64,000 bases of DNA from an uncultured Bacteroidales bacterium (GCA_905235085.1 CAJOKD010000018.1:1-64000), one strand, 5' to 3'; counted from the stretch's first letter, positions 42,466 to 52,455 are shown. Numbers and translations: made by a program. Notes: generated by a model from the letters alone, not told the origin.

Positions 42466-43574
42466 TGAAAAGGACCATAGAATACATAAAGAGTGGGTTG
42501 CTGCTGCTTACGGCGGCAGCGATCCTCTCTTCATCTTCCTGCAGCGGAGAAGATCCTCAGAAGAACCAGGATGACATAACCCTGGACAAGACCGAGATAA
42601 CCGTGTCTTCCGATGCCACCACTGCAACGGTGAATGTCAACGCTACCGGAGAATGGGGCGTGGGCTCGAACGCCTTGGATTGGTGCACGGTCTCGCCTAG
42701 CGGCGGCCTGAAGGGAAGCTCCGTGGTCACGGTCACTATCGCGGAGAACTTCACCAGGTCGGAACGCGAGACCACAATTAACTTCCGTTGCGGCACGGCC
42801 AGGAAGACAGTGACCGTCAAGCAGGACAAGAAGGCCGAAACCATCAATGTCCCTGACGGCTATTCCCTGGTCTGGCAGGACGAGTTCAACGACGCTTCCG
42901 TGGACGCCACAAAGTGGCGCTTCGAGAACTGGGCTCCGGGCTATGTCAACAACGAGCTCCAGCGTTATGTCGCGAACGGGGTGCTGGACGGAGACAAGAC
43001 AGCATTCTGCGAGGACGGGATACTGAACATCAGGGCGATGAAGCACAACGGACAGGTAATATCCGCGAGGATGAACACACGCACATCCTGGGAATACGGC
43101 TATATGGAAGCCAGCATCAAGCTCCCGAAGGGAAAGGGCACCTGGCCAGCCTTCTGGATGATGCCTGACGACCAGAGTTCCGGCTGGCCGAAATGCGGAG
43201 AAATCGACATTATGGAGGAAGTCGGAGTAGATCCGAACATCACTTCTTCGTCGATCCATTGCGAAAGCTACAACCACGTCAAGGGCACCCAGAAGACAGC
43301 TTCCCGCCGTACCAACGGCGCTGAAGACGAGTTCCATACATATGCCCTTGAATGGACTCCGAATTACATCAAGACCTACGTGGACGGCGTGCTTCTGCTG
43401 AACTTCCCGAACGACGGCAGCGGAAACGTATCCACCTGGCCTTTCAACAAGAAATTCTACATCACTCTCAACCTTGCCTGGGGAGGCGACTGGGGCGGAT
43501 ACGCCGGCGTCGACGAAAGCAAGCTGCCTGCCACCATGCAGGTCGACTACGTGAGAGTGTTCCAGAAGAAATAG
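42462..43574 (+). CDS. GH16 endo-beta-glucanase with BACON domain
   Basis: The 370-residue lipoprotein (lipobox near SSSSC) has a BACON-type domain at about 35-125 and a GH16 catalytic domain starting YSLVWQDEFN. The catalytic signature GEIDIMEEV gives nucleophile Glu247 and acid/base Glu252, the spacing of the laminarinase/lichenase subgroup. The DAT-KWRFENWAPGYVNNELQRY region fits beta-1,3-glucanase-like members. It should cut beta-1,3- or mixed-linkage glucan on the cell surface. The ATG at 42462 overlaps the preceding stop; the next ATG at 42465 is an equally possible start. Confidence 0.93.
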   Translation: MMKRTIEYIKSGLLLLTAAAILSSSSCSGEDPQKNQDDITLDKTEITVSSDATTATVNVNATGEWGVGSNALDWCTVSPSGGLKGSSVVTVTIAENFTRSERETTINFRCGTARKTVTVKQDKKAETINVPDGYSLVWQDEFNDASVDATKWRFENWAPGYVNNELQRYVANGVLDGDKTAFCEDGILNIRAMKHNGQVISARMNTRTSWEYGYMEASIKLPKGKGTWPAFWMMPDDQSSGWPKCGEIDIMEEVGVDPNITSSSIHCESYNHVKGTQKTASRRTNGAEDEFHTYALEWTPNYIKTYVDGVLLLNFPNDGSGNVSTWPFNKKFYITLNLAWGGDWGGYAGVDESKLPATMQVDYVRVFQKK

Positions 43575-45182
43575 ATGAAACGGTTTGCCCGGATAATACT
43601 GATGGTAATCCTCGCCGTCTCCCCGCTCTTGGTTTCCTGCGGGGGGATCGGAGAGGATGATACGCCGGCCGTGTTCAAATCCATCAAGCCGCTGGAACTT
43701 TCAGTCGTCCTTCCTGCCGGAGGCAGCAAAGACATCAGATTCCAGGTGGAAGATCCGGATTACTCTTTCAACTTCAATGTCTACAGCCCTGACTGCAACA
43801 TCGAAATGAGGTTGCAGGGAGGAGGCGTCCCGGATAACTACAAGATTACCAGGATAGTAAAAGAAGGAGAAGGGATCTACACTGCCACCATCACCGACCT
43901 GGGCACCAACCCTGTCTACAAGGAGAGCGTCTGCCTGGCCATGAAGCTGGGAGAGAATTCCCTCATCCTGTCCAAGCAGTTCACCGTGATGTCCGAAGCC
44001 GCCGACAGCGGCGACCTCATCGTCGACACAGGCCTCCCTATCGTCTATGTCAACACCACAGGCGGCAAATCCATAACGTCCAAGACCACGGACATCGAAG
44101 CCACGTTCAAGATAAATGGACTTGGGAAGTTCGAGAGCCTGGACGAAGTGGGCTGCAGGATCCGCGGCCGAGGCAACACCACCTGGACGTGGCCGAAGAA
44201 GCCTTACCTGGTGAAACTGGATGAGAAACAATCCATATTCGGGCTTCCGAAGCACAAGAGATGGGTGCTGCTGGCCAACTTCATGGACCGCACCCTTATG
44301 CGCAACGTAATAGCGCATAAGGTTGCCTCTATGATGTCCAATCTGGACTGGACCCCTCACGGCCAGAGCGTAGAGCTGGTGCTGAACGGGGCTCACCAGG
44401 GTACATACCTTCTGATCGAACAGGTACGCGCCGATGATGACCGGGTCCCTTGCGAAAACGGATATCTCCTGGAATGCGATTTCCATTTCGACAACCCAGT
44501 ACAGTGGATAGACTATCACGGAAGATGCAACCAGAGAGGGGACGGGATACCTTTCGGCGTGAAATACCCTGACAGCGATGAACTCACCCAGCAGCAGCTG
44601 ACGTACATCAAGAACCTTGTCAGCACGACTGCTACAGTCCTGTACGGAGGCAACTTCACGAACGCCACGAACGGATATTCCAAGTACATCGACGTAGCCT
44701 CGTTCATAGACTACTGGATAGTGTTCGAGGTGATGGGCAACCACGAACTGGGTAATCCGGGGAGCGTGTTCATGCATCTCAACAGGGAAGGAGGAAAACT
44801 TATCGCCGGCCCTGTGTGGGACTTCGACTGGGGCGTCTTGTCGTACAGGACTTCCCCGCAGGCAAAGTACGGCCTGCTCAACGACAAGGCCATCTGGTAT
44901 GCCAGGCTGTTCGAAGACCCTGCATTCAAGGAGGCTGTAAGGAAGAGGTGGAACGAGGTACTGCCGAAACTGGAGACCATCCCGGCCTTCATAGATGAAA
45001 CGGAAAAGATCCTCCAGGCCTCGGCCAACCTGAACTTCAAGATGTGGAACCCAGCAGGAGACGCCACCCAAAACGGTGGAAGCATCATCAACGGAGATGA
45101 GAATATGAGCTACAACGATGCTGTAGCGCTCCTGAAAAACAATTACAAGGAAAGACTGGAGGTTATCTCCAAGAGTTTGTAA
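43575..45182 (+). CDS. CotH kinase-family lipoprotein
   Basis: The 535-residue lipoprotein (lipobox near LVSC) has the CotH domain: RIRGRGNTTWTWPKKPYLVKL (about 195-215), RWVLLANFMDRTLMRNVIA, GTYLLIEQVRADDDR and the metal-binding GPVWDFDWG (about 413). CotH proteins are atypical kinases that phosphorylate secreted proteins; some occur in glycan loci with unknown role. An N-terminal beta-sandwich domain precedes it. The ATG follows the GH16 stop directly. A role in binding or modifying the glucan system is an inference. Confidence 0.88.
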   Translation: MKRFARIILMVILAVSPLLVSCGGIGEDDTPAVFKSIKPLELSVVLPAGGSKDIRFQVEDPDYSFNFNVYSPDCNIEMRLQGGGVPDNYKITRIVKEGEGIYTATITDLGTNPVYKESVCLAMKLGENSLILSKQFTVMSEAADSGDLIVDTGLPIVYVNTTGGKSITSKTTDIEATFKINGLGKFESLDEVGCRIRGRGNTTWTWPKKPYLVKLDEKQSIFGLPKHKRWVLLANFMDRTLMRNVIAHKVASMMSNLDWTPHGQSVELVLNGAHQGTYLLIEQVRADDDRVPCENGYLLECDFHFDNPVQWIDYHGRCNQRGDGIPFGVKYPDSDELTQQQLTYIKNLVSTTATVLYGGNFTNATNGYSKYIDVASFIDYWIVFEVMGNHELGNPGSVFMHLNREGGKLIAGPVWDFDWGVLSYRTSPQAKYGLLNDKAIWYARLFEDPAFKEAVRKRWNEVLPKLETIPAFIDETEKILQASANLNFKMWNPAGDATQNGGSIINGDENMSYNDAVALLKNNYKERLEVISKSL

Positions 45183-45187
45183 GGAAT

Positions 45188-47389
45188 ATGAAAAAGACGA
45201 TATACTTTCTCGCAGCCGCTGTCCTGGCCTTGCTTTCAGGCTGCGCCGCAAAAGACGACACGGAAAAGAAGATCGACAGTTTGGTCTCGAAGATGACCCT
45301 GCACGAAAAAGTAGGGCAGATGAACCAGCTGTCCGGAGGTGAGTGGCTAGCCGAGGCTGTGGAAAAAGGCGAAGTGGGAAGCATCCTCAACTGCACCGAT
45401 CCTGCCGAATTGAACCGGATACAGAGGATCGCCGTCGAGAAAAGCCGCCTGGGTATTCCGCTTCTCATCGCAAGGGACGTCATACACGGATTCAAGACCA
45501 TATTCCCGATTCCTCTGGGGCTAGCGGCCACATTCGATCCTGAATTGGTCGAGAAAGGCGCCAGGATATCTGCGATAGAGGCTTCTGCAAGCGGCATCAG
45601 GTGGACATTCTCCCCTATGCTGGACATCGCCCGCGACCCTCGTTGGGGACGTATCGCAGAAGGTTCCGGCGAGGACCCTTTTCTTGATGCCATTATGGGA
45701 GCCGCAATGGTGCGCGGATACCAGGGAGACGGAGATTCCACTTCCATCGCGGCCTGCATCAAGCATTTTGTTGGCTACGGGGCAGCTGAAGGCGGAAGGG
45801 ATTATAACACAACGGAAATCACCGAGCGCTCGCTCAGGAACGTATATTTCCCTGCATTCAAGGCTGGAGTAGATGAAGGAGCGATGACCCTTATGACTTC
45901 CTTCAACGCCAATGACGGCATCCCTTCAACAGGGAACAAGTGGCTGATCAAGGACATCCTGAGGGATGAGTGGGGCTTCGACGGCCTCGTGGTCACCGAC
46001 TGGAACTCAGCCGGAGAGATGATCGCTCACGGCTTCGCCAAGGATCTCAAGGAGGCAACCGGAAAAGCCCTGGACGCCGGAGTGGATATGGATATGATGT
46101 CCTACGGCTACATATCCTTCATTGAAGAATTGGTTAAGGAGAAAAAAATCAGCGAGAAACAGATTGACGACGCGGTACGCAGGATCCTGAGGTTGAAGTT
46201 CAAGCTCGGTCTGTTCGACAACCCGTACATCGACGAACAGCGCGCTGGTGAGAAACTGTACGCTCCCGAGCACCTTGAGGCGGCAAAGCAGAGTGCAGTC
46301 GAAAGCGCAATACTGCTCAAGAACGACGGAGTGCTTCCATTCAAGGGAGTCAATACCCTGCTCGTGACCGGACCTCTTGCCGACGCTCCATACGAGCAGC
46401 TCGGAACTTGGGCGTTCGACGGTGAGGAATCCCACACTGTCACGCCTCTGGAGGCCTTGAAGAAAGAGTTCAACGTCATCTATGAGCCTGGTACCGAATA
46501 TTCCAGGGACAAGGGCACGGCTCTGGTCGCAAGGGCCAGGAGCGCTGCGGCAAGGGCTGATGCTGCCGTCGTATTCGTCGGAGAAGAGGCCATCCTTTCC
46601 GGAGAGGCCCACAGCTTGTCCGACCTGAACCTCCAGGGAGCCCAGAGCGAACTGATAGCCGCTGTCAAGCAAAGCGGCAAGAAAGTCGTGGTAGTCGTGA
46701 TTGCCGGAAGGCCGCTGACCATAGGGAGGGACCTCGAGAACTGCAACGCTATGCTGTATTCGTTCCATCCGGGCACTATGGGAGGAGAAGCTGTCGCCGA
46801 CCTGCTTACCGGCAAGGCCGTTCCGTCCGGAAAGACTCCGGTCACCTTCCTCAAGGATGCGGGGCAGGCACCTTTCTATTACAACCATTTCAACACCGGC
46901 CGCCCCAACAACGGCACCGAAACCCTGCTGGACGATATTTCTCTCAAGGCAGGCCAGACATCGCTCGGATGCACATCATATTACCTGGACAGCGGATACG
47001 GTCCTCTGTTCCCGTTCGGCTACGGCCTCAGCTACACCACGTTCGAATATTCCGGACTCACTCTTGACAAAATGTCCTATTCGAACGGAGACACGATCGA
47101 AGCCAGAGTGAACCTCAGCAATACCGGAGAATACGACGCAGTGGAAGTGGCACAGCTATATGTACGCGACCTCGTCGGATCGGTCGTAAGGCCGGTAAAG
47201 GAACTCAAGGGTTTCCAGAGGGTGGAAATGAAGGCCGGAGAAACGAAAGAGGTCACATTCTCGCTCCCGGTTGCAGACCTGGCTTTCTGGACCTTGAACG
47301 ATGGATATGCAGTGGAGAAGGGTGATTTCCAACTTTGGATAGCAGGAGATTCCGCTTCCGGCGAACCGGTGTCATTCTCCATCGACTGA
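45188..47389 (+). CDS. GH3 family beta-glucosidase
   Basis: The 733-residue enzyme has a lipoprotein signal (LALLSGC), the GH3 N-terminal barrel with DPRWGRIAEGSGEDPFL and KHFVGYGAAEGGRDYN, the nucleophile Asp271 in VVTDWNS, the GH3 C-terminal domain with SAILLKNDGVLPF and a fibronectin-III-like end (VELKGFQRVEMKAGETKEVTFSL type). It should release glucose from beta-gluco-oligosaccharides, completing the PUL. It starts five bases after the CotH gene and overlaps the next, convergent gene by 18 bases. Confidence 0.95.
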   Translation: MKKTIYFLAAAVLALLSGCAAKDDTEKKIDSLVSKMTLHEKVGQMNQLSGGEWLAEAVEKGEVGSILNCTDPAELNRIQRIAVEKSRLGIPLLIARDVIHGFKTIFPIPLGLAATFDPELVEKGARISAIEASASGIRWTFSPMLDIARDPRWGRIAEGSGEDPFLDAIMGAAMVRGYQGDGDSTSIAACIKHFVGYGAAEGGRDYNTTEITERSLRNVYFPAFKAGVDEGAMTLMTSFNANDGIPSTGNKWLIKDILRDEWGFDGLVVTDWNSAGEMIAHGFAKDLKEATGKALDAGVDMDMMSYGYISFIEELVKEKKISEKQIDDAVRRILRLKFKLGLFDNPYIDEQRAGEKLYAPEHLEAAKQSAVESAILLKNDGVLPFKGVNTLLVTGPLADAPYEQLGTWAFDGEESHTVTPLEALKKEFNVIYEPGTEYSRDKGTALVARARSAAARADAAVVFVGEEAILSGEAHSLSDLNLQGAQSELIAAVKQSGKKVVVVVIAGRPLTIGRDLENCNAMLYSFHPGTMGGEAVADLLTGKAVPSGKTPVTFLKDAGQAPFYYNHFNTGRPNNGTETLLDDISLKAGQTSLGCTSYYLDSGYGPLFPFGYGLSYTTFEYSGLTLDKMSYSNGDTIEARVNLSNTGEYDAVEVAQLYVRDLVGSVVRPVKELKGFQRVEMKAGETKEVTFSLPVADLAFWTLNDGYAVEKGDFQLWIAGDSASGEPVSFSID

Positions 47390-47848
47390 CCTGTCCTTGA
47401 ACCTGTATTCAAGTGCTCCCGCTATCCTGACCACTTCCTTGGTCAAGCCTTCGGCGGAGAATCCCCCGTCAATCCTGGTCAGGGTTATCCTGTCCTCGAA
47501 CATCTTGAACAGGGCGCTGACCTTGGAGCGGAGGCGGAATGTCATATTCTCGCCTTCTTCGCTTTCAATGACATAACCCTTCGACTCCATAATCTCGACT
47601 ACCCCGTTCCTGATTTCGGAATATCCGCCCGGGACGGCGACATCCCTGGAAATGAATCCGAACCTGGGGTAGAACGCAGCCACGGCCGCGAAGAGCACCG
47701 CTATGTAAGCAACTGATTTCCATCCGTCCCGGAACATCAGTTCGGGAGAACTGTCGGCTATTCCAAGCAGGACCAGAGCCACCATTATCAACGCGAAAAG
47801 GATTGAAAACCAGAAGAAATACTTGACTGCGCGGACGAGATATCTCAT
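47372..47848 (-). CDS. Two-helix membrane protein of unknown function
   Basis: The 158-residue protein has two hydrophobic segments near the N-terminus (about 10-30 and 45-60), then a cytoplasmic alpha/beta part with YSEIRNGVVEIMESKGYVIE and FEDRITLTRIDGGFSAEGL. It was not matched to a family. It has its own promoter and converges with the GH3 gene. Confidence 0.75.
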   Translation of the reverse strand: MRYLVRAVKYFFWFSILFALIMVALVLLGIADSSPELMFRDGWKSVAYIAVLFAAVAAFYPRFGFISRDVAVPGGYSEIRNGVVEIMESKGYVIESEEGENMTFRLRSKVSALFKMFEDRITLTRIDGGFSAEGLTKEVVRIAGALEYRFKDRSVDGE

Positions 47849-47873
47849 TGTAGTTCGATTTTTGCAACAGAAA

Positions 47874-47881
47874 CAAATATA
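47874..47881 (-). promoter_or_regulatory. -7 promoter box of the membrane-protein gene
   Basis: TATATTTG on the minus strand matches TAnnTTTG and lies 25 bases before the ATG at 47848. Confidence 0.5.
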
Positions 47882-47902
47882 CGTAAAAAGAAATTCTTTT
47901 TA

Positions 47903-47910
47903 TATTTTTG
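47903..47910 (+). promoter_or_regulatory. -7 promoter box of the coiled-coil protein
   Basis: TATTTTTG matches TAnnTTTG and lies 26 bases before the ATG at 47937. Confidence 0.5.
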
Positions 47911-47936
47911 TGTGTTAATCATAAACTATCAGGATT

Positions 47937-48851
47937 ATGGCAGAAATAGATCCTATCGCGGAGCGCCGCGAACGTGAAGAACAAGAGAGGAAGAACAAGA
48001 GCCTCAAGACCGTTATGTGGGCTCTCGTCGGAGTCGCTGCCGTTATGGCTGGTGCGCTTGCCTATATATGGTCTACCAAGTCCAACCTCGTCAAGGACCT
48101 GAATGCCGAGAAGGAGGAACTTACCCAGCAGATGATAGCCCTCAAGGGGGACTACGACAGCCTTTCTTCCGAATATGATTCGATCAACAGTCAGCTCGAT
48201 TCCTCCAGGGAGGAAGTCAACCAGTTGATCGAGAGGATCCAGCAGACAGAAGCCACAAACCGTGCTAAGATCCGCCAGTACGAGAAGGAACTCGGTACTC
48301 TGAGGAGCATAATGAAGAATTACATCGTCCAGATCGATTCCCTCAACACCTTGAACCACAAGTTGACTGCCGATGCAGCAGCAGCACGCAAGGAAGCTGC
48401 AGAAAGCAAGGCTGAAAACGCCGACCTCAAGGGTCAGGTCGAGAACCTCAGCGGCAAGGTTGCCACCGGTTCCGTAATCAAGTCCAGGGGCCTGAGCGTA
48501 GCAGCTTACAATTCTTCAGACAAGGTTACGGACCGAAGCAGCCGTGTAGTAAGACTGCTGGCATCCCTGAGTCTCGTGGAGAACGATCTCGCTCCCAAGG
48601 GACCGGTCAGGGTCTACCTGAGGGTAAAGGACCCGGAGGGTATCCTTCTGACCAACAGCAACCAGACTTCCTTCAATTTCAACGGCCAGTCTATGGTGGC
48701 CTCAGCTTCCCGCGAGGTCGACTATGAAGGCAAGGAAGTGGACCTGAGCATCTATCTGAACGATATCCCTTCCTACCAGGCAGGCATTTACACGGTAGAG
48801 GCTTACACCACCAAGGCTTTCCTGGGCAAGACAGAACTCTTGCTCCGTTAA
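47937..48851 (+). CDS. Membrane-anchored coiled-coil protein
   Basis: The 304-residue protein has a charged N-terminal tail, one membrane helix (VMWALVGVAAVMAGALAYIW, about 26-46), a long coiled coil to about residue 175 (LTQQMIALKGDYDSLSSEYD and following heptads) and a globular C-terminal domain from about 180 with PVRVYLRVKDPEGILL and VDLSIYLNDI. It resembles a conserved Bacteroidales envelope protein of unknown role. It precedes hemW by three bases. Confidence 0.8.
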   Translation: MAEIDPIAERREREEQERKNKSLKTVMWALVGVAAVMAGALAYIWSTKSNLVKDLNAEKEELTQQMIALKGDYDSLSSEYDSINSQLDSSREEVNQLIERIQQTEATNRAKIRQYEKELGTLRSIMKNYIVQIDSLNTLNHKLTADAAAARKEAAESKAENADLKGQVENLSGKVATGSVIKSRGLSVAAYNSSDKVTDRSSRVVRLLASLSLVENDLAPKGPVRVYLRVKDPEGILLTNSNQTSFNFNGQSMVASASREVDYEGKEVDLSIYLNDIPSYQAGIYTVEAYTTKAFLGKTELLLR

Positions 48852-48854
48852 GTC

Positions 48855-49973
48855 GTGATCTACATCCACGTACCGTTCTGCAGGAGTTTCTGCACTTATT
48901 GTGATTTCTATTCGGAGATTGCTCCGAAGAAAGCGTGCGGGAGCACGGAAGCGTTTGCGGAAGCGGTTCTGAAAGAGGCAGTTACCCGGAAAGAAGAACT
49001 GTCATCATCTTCCCCTGTAAATACGCTCTACATCGGAGGTGGCACGCCGAGCGTGCTGCCTCTTGATGTACTTGGCCGCATCGTAAAAGGAGTATCATTC
49101 CTCGCTCCCGGAGGATTCGATGAGTTCACCGTAGAAGTGAACCCGGAAGACATCGTGGAGAAAGGCGAAGGCTATGTCAAGGGACTGGTGGATATGGGAG
49201 TCTCCCGCATCAGTATGGGCATCCAGTCCTTCGACGACAGAATACTGAAGTGGATGAACCGCAGGCACGATTCAGCAAGGGCTGTCGAAGCATTCGGACT
49301 TCTGCGTTCCGGAGGAATACGGAACATCAGCGTGGATCTGATCTTCGGGCTGTCGCAGTTTGATGACGGAACCTGGAGCCGGACAGTCGGAAAGACACTG
49401 TCCCTGGAACCGGAACATATCTCCGCTTATCAGCTTTCCATAGAGGAGGGCAGCGCCCTCGGCGGGATGGTATCCCAGGGAAAGTACACCGAAGCCGGGG
49501 AAGAGACTTGCAGGAGACAGTACGACCTGCTCTGCTCGATGCTCAAGGACGAAGGTTTCCACCATTACGAAATATCGAATTTCGCCAAACCCGGATTCGA
49601 GGCTGTCCACAACAGCGCTTACTGGCGCAGGGTGCCTTACGTGGGACTCGGTCCCGGAGCACATTCCCTTTCTGCTGGGAATATAAGGTCGTGGAACGGC
49701 CAGATTCTGCCCCGGCGCCTGCCGGACGGAAGGCTTGAGACTTATCACAGGGAAACGGAAGTTCTCTCTCCGGAGGATATCAGGATAGAGAGGATAATGC
49801 TTCCTCTGCGTACCGACAGGGGCATCGATGCCGATGAATTATATTCATTGTCAGATATTTCCACGATCAGGGCCTTGCTGGAGGAAGGCGCCCTGGAAGA
49901 ATACGGGACCCGCATACGCATCCCGGAAGACCATTACTTCACCTCCGACGAAATCATACGCGAACTCATTTGA
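48855..49973 (+). CDS. hemW: Radical SAM heme chaperone HemW
   Basis: The 372-residue protein starts at GTG 48855, right where the family sequence IYIHVPFCRSFCTYCDFY begins; its CxxxCxxC binds the radical SAM 4Fe-4S cluster. NTLYIGGGTPS, RISMGIQSFDD and the HemN-like C-terminal domain follow. HemW is a heme insertase related to oxygen-independent coproporphyrinogen oxidase but usually lacks that activity. No ATG lies nearby and no Shine-Dalgarno sequence is seen, so translation may be coupled to the gene before it. Confidence 0.9.
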   Translation: MIYIHVPFCRSFCTYCDFYSEIAPKKACGSTEAFAEAVLKEAVTRKEELSSSSPVNTLYIGGGTPSVLPLDVLGRIVKGVSFLAPGGFDEFTVEVNPEDIVEKGEGYVKGLVDMGVSRISMGIQSFDDRILKWMNRRHDSARAVEAFGLLRSGGIRNISVDLIFGLSQFDDGTWSRTVGKTLSLEPEHISAYQLSIEEGSALGGMVSQGKYTEAGEETCRRQYDLLCSMLKDEGFHHYEISNFAKPGFEAVHNSAYWRRVPYVGLGPGAHSLSAGNIRSWNGQILPRRLPDGRLETYHRETEVLSPEDIRIERIMLPLRTDRGIDADELYSLSDISTIRALLEEGALEEYGTRIRIPEDHYFTSDEIIRELI

Positions 49974-49991
49974 AATCATCAATCACATATT

Positions 49992-50582
49992 ATGGCACAA
50001 TTTGAACTTGCGGCACTGCCGTACGCGCCCGAAGCGCTCAATCCCGCTATAAGCGCCGAGACCCTGTCTTTCCACCACGGAAAGCACTTGCAGACTTATG
50101 TCAACAACCTCAACAACCTGGTTGAAGGAACTCCTTTCGCAGGGAAAAGCATCGAGGAAATCGTAACCGAGGCTCCTGAAGGAGGTATTCTCAACAATGC
50201 TGGACAGATACTCAACCACAATCTCTATTTCGCTCAGTTCAAGGGATATTCAGAAGAGAACAGCATTCCGGAAGGGAAGTTCAGGGAGGCTGTCGAAAGG
50301 GATTTCGGTTCGGAGGAAGGCTTCATCAAGGAATTCTCCGCCAAGGCTGTCGGGCTCTTCGGATCCGGCTGGGCCTGGCTGTCCCTCTCGCCTGAAGGCA
50401 AACTGGTCATCACCCAGGAGGGCAATGCAGGTAATCCACTCCGTAAAGGACTCAAGCCGCTCCTCACGTTCGATGTATGGGAACACGCCTACTACATCGA
50501 CTTCCGCAACCGCAGGGCGGACCATATAGCTTCACTTTGGAAGATAATCGACTGGAAGGTAGTGCAGGACAGGATGTCCTGA
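49992..50582 (+). CDS. sodB: Iron/manganese superoxide dismutase
   Basis: The 196-residue enzyme converts superoxide to hydrogen peroxide and oxygen. Metal ligands appear in order: His28 in LSFHHGKH, His in LNHNLYF, then Asp and His in DVWEHAYYID. GSGWAWL and the WxxxxW-rich C-terminus are normal. The length fits the single-domain Fe/Mn class. It follows hemW by 18 bases and converges with the U32 gene. Confidence 0.97.
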   Translation: MAQFELAALPYAPEALNPAISAETLSFHHGKHLQTYVNNLNNLVEGTPFAGKSIEEIVTEAPEGGILNNAGQILNHNLYFAQFKGYSEENSIPEGKFREAVERDFGSEEGFIKEFSAKAVGLFGSGWAWLSLSPEGKLVITQEGNAGNPLRKGLKPLLTFDVWEHAYYIDFRNRRADHIASLWKIIDWKVVQDRMS

Positions 50583-50586
50583 GGTC

Positions 50587-52455
50587 TCAATCGGTGAGCG
50601 TCATCTCGCAGTTGGCACAGTCGAAGCCGAGGGAGTAGCGCTTGCCGTTGTTCAGAAGATAGAGGCGCTCCGGAGGGGTGCCTTTCTGATGAATCGGGCA
50701 CATACCCAGTTCATAGCGGATGCAATATTTCGTGCGCATCAGTTCCACACCCTTCCGGTGTGTGATTTCGAATGCCCGCTCTATTCCTTCAGCTCCGCTT
50801 TCCCGGTAGATACTTTCCGTCACCGTATTCGCAACGTTGGATTTGTAAGTCACCTGGCCTTCGGTCGCAGGGACTCTGCCTTGTCGAGCCGCAGAATACA
50901 GCGGGATAGCCTTCAGGGGCATTCCGTCAAGGGCGGTTGCACATTCCCTTCTTATTCCGTTGATGGCCGAGACCAGGAGGAAAGGCATTCGCCCGCCCAA
51001 GGACTCCGCGTGCAGGGCATCGAGTGAGAACGAATATGACCCGGTGACCTTGCCGAACTGGGAGATGAAGACTTCCTTCATCCTGGAAGGATTGACTGCG
51101 AGCACCCGGCCGGCGTCTCGTTCGAGGCGGACTACCCGCCCGTCCTGGCTCAATGCAGCGATTTTCATATGGAAGGATCCTTCCCTTGAAGTGATGGATA
51201 TCTCCACCGAGACCGGAATCAAGCGTACCGGCAGGTTAGTTTCCAGCTCTTTACCGAATGCGCTGTCGAGGTTACGGTACAAGCGGGCGCCGACATACAG
51301 TTCGGGGACGTTCCTGCACGCGATACGGATGCCGCGGCATACATCCCCTCGGAATCCTACGATTTCGTTGTGATCCTTCGATATGAAGGAGAATCCGTCG
51401 CCGTTGCGAAGGAAAAGAGACGGATTCTCGGACTTGATACAGACTTCCATCCGTCCGGCGTCTTCGGCCAGCCTGCCGGGAGCCCTGTTTATAGAGACGA
51501 CGGTTCCCACATCCTCTCCCATAGACTTCGGAGCGTCCATCGAGGACCATCTGCCCCGGCTGCCATCGATGAAAAGCTTGGTGTATGTCCTGTTGAAAGT
51601 CTTGTCGAGATCAGGGGTGAAACCTCCACCGGAGCGCCCGAACGACGTCCTGCGGTAATACCCCGGATACTTTGCCACAAGAATGTCCAGCGCGATCGAA
51701 TATGCCCGGACCACGTTCCTTACATAAGATATGCTCTTCAGCCTGCCTTCTATCTTGAAGGAACATATTCCCTCGTCGGCCAGGTCTTCCAGGCGGCTGC
51801 GCAAGTTGTAATCCTTGAGCGACAGGAGAGCCTTGTCCTTCACCAGGACTTTTCCGCTACCGTCCACGAGGTCGTAGAGAGACCTGCAGGCCTGTATGCA
51901 TTCTCCCCTGTTGGCACTTCTCCTGTCAATACGCTCGGACATATAGCACTGCCCGCTGTAGCAGACGCAGAGGGCACCGTGGACGAAGAACTCAAGTTCA
52001 CAGGCAGTCGCCTTCCGGATTTCCCTGATCTGTTCCAGGGATAGCTGCCTTTCCAGGACAAGACGGGACGAGCCCAAGGCTTCGTAGAACCGGGCCGCTT
52101 CCGGAGTCCTTATGGCACATTGGGTCGATGCGTGCACTGGAAGGGAAGTCATCTTCCATACTGCCGGATCCTGGGCGATTATAGCGTCCACCCCGGCTTC
52201 TTCGGCTTCCTTCAGGAGCTTTCGTGCCGGCTCCAGTTCATTGTCGTAGAGGATTGTGTTCAATGTGAGGAATATGCGCACACCGAAACGGTGGGCATAC
52301 TCGCAGAGGCGGCGGATATCCTCTATGGAATTGCCCGCTGCCTTCCTGGCCCCGAACTCCGGCCCGGCTATATACACGGCATCGGCACCGCAGTCTATTG
52401 CTGCGATGCCGATGTCTGCGTTTCTTGCCGGAGCAAGAAGTTCAAGGTCTTTCAT
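50587..52455 (-). CDS. U32 family peptidase-like protein
   Basis: The 622-residue protein begins with the U32 segment LELLAPARNADIGIAAIDCGADAVYIAG and has the family signature FFVHGALCVCYSGQCYMS near residue 160-175, whose cysteines hold an Fe-S cluster in studied relatives. A C-terminal DUF3656-type part follows. Relatives (TrhP, RlhA, UbiU/V) hydroxylate tRNA, rRNA or ubiquinone precursors, so RNA hydroxylation is more likely than proteolysis. The start codon overlaps the stop of the preceding TPR gene. Confidence 0.9.
   Translation of the reverse strand: MKDLELLAPARNADIGIAAIDCGADAVYIAGPEFGARKAAGNSIEDIRRLCEYAHRFGVRIFLTLNTILYDNELEPARKLLKEAEEAGVDAIIAQDPAVWKMTSLPVHASTQCAIRTPEAARFYEALGSSRLVLERQLSLEQIREIRKATACELEFFVHGALCVCYSGQCYMSERIDRRSANRGECIQACRSLYDLVDGSGKVLVKDKALLSLKDYNLRSRLEDLADEGICSFKIEGRLKSISYVRNVVRAYSIALDILVAKYPGYYRRTSFGRSGGGFTPDLDKTFNRTYTKLFIDGSRGRWSSMDAPKSMGEDVGTVVSINRAPGRLAEDAGRMEVCIKSENPSLFLRNGDGFSFISKDHNEIVGFRGDVCRGIRIACRNVPELYVGARLYRNLDSAFGKELETNLPVRLIPVSVEISITSREGSFHMKIAALSQDGRVVRLERDAGRVLAVNPSRMKEVFISQFGKVTGSYSFSLDALHAESLGGRMPFLLVSAINGIRRECATALDGMPLKAIPLYSAARQGRVPATEGQVTYKSNVANTVTESIYRESGAEGIERAFEITHRKGVELMRTKYCIRYELGMCPIHQKGTPPERLYLLNNGKRYSLGFDCANCEMTLTD

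Noticed and set aside
43701..45251. 516-codon open frame on the minus strand
   Set aside because: Antisense to the CotH-like gene with no recognisable features.
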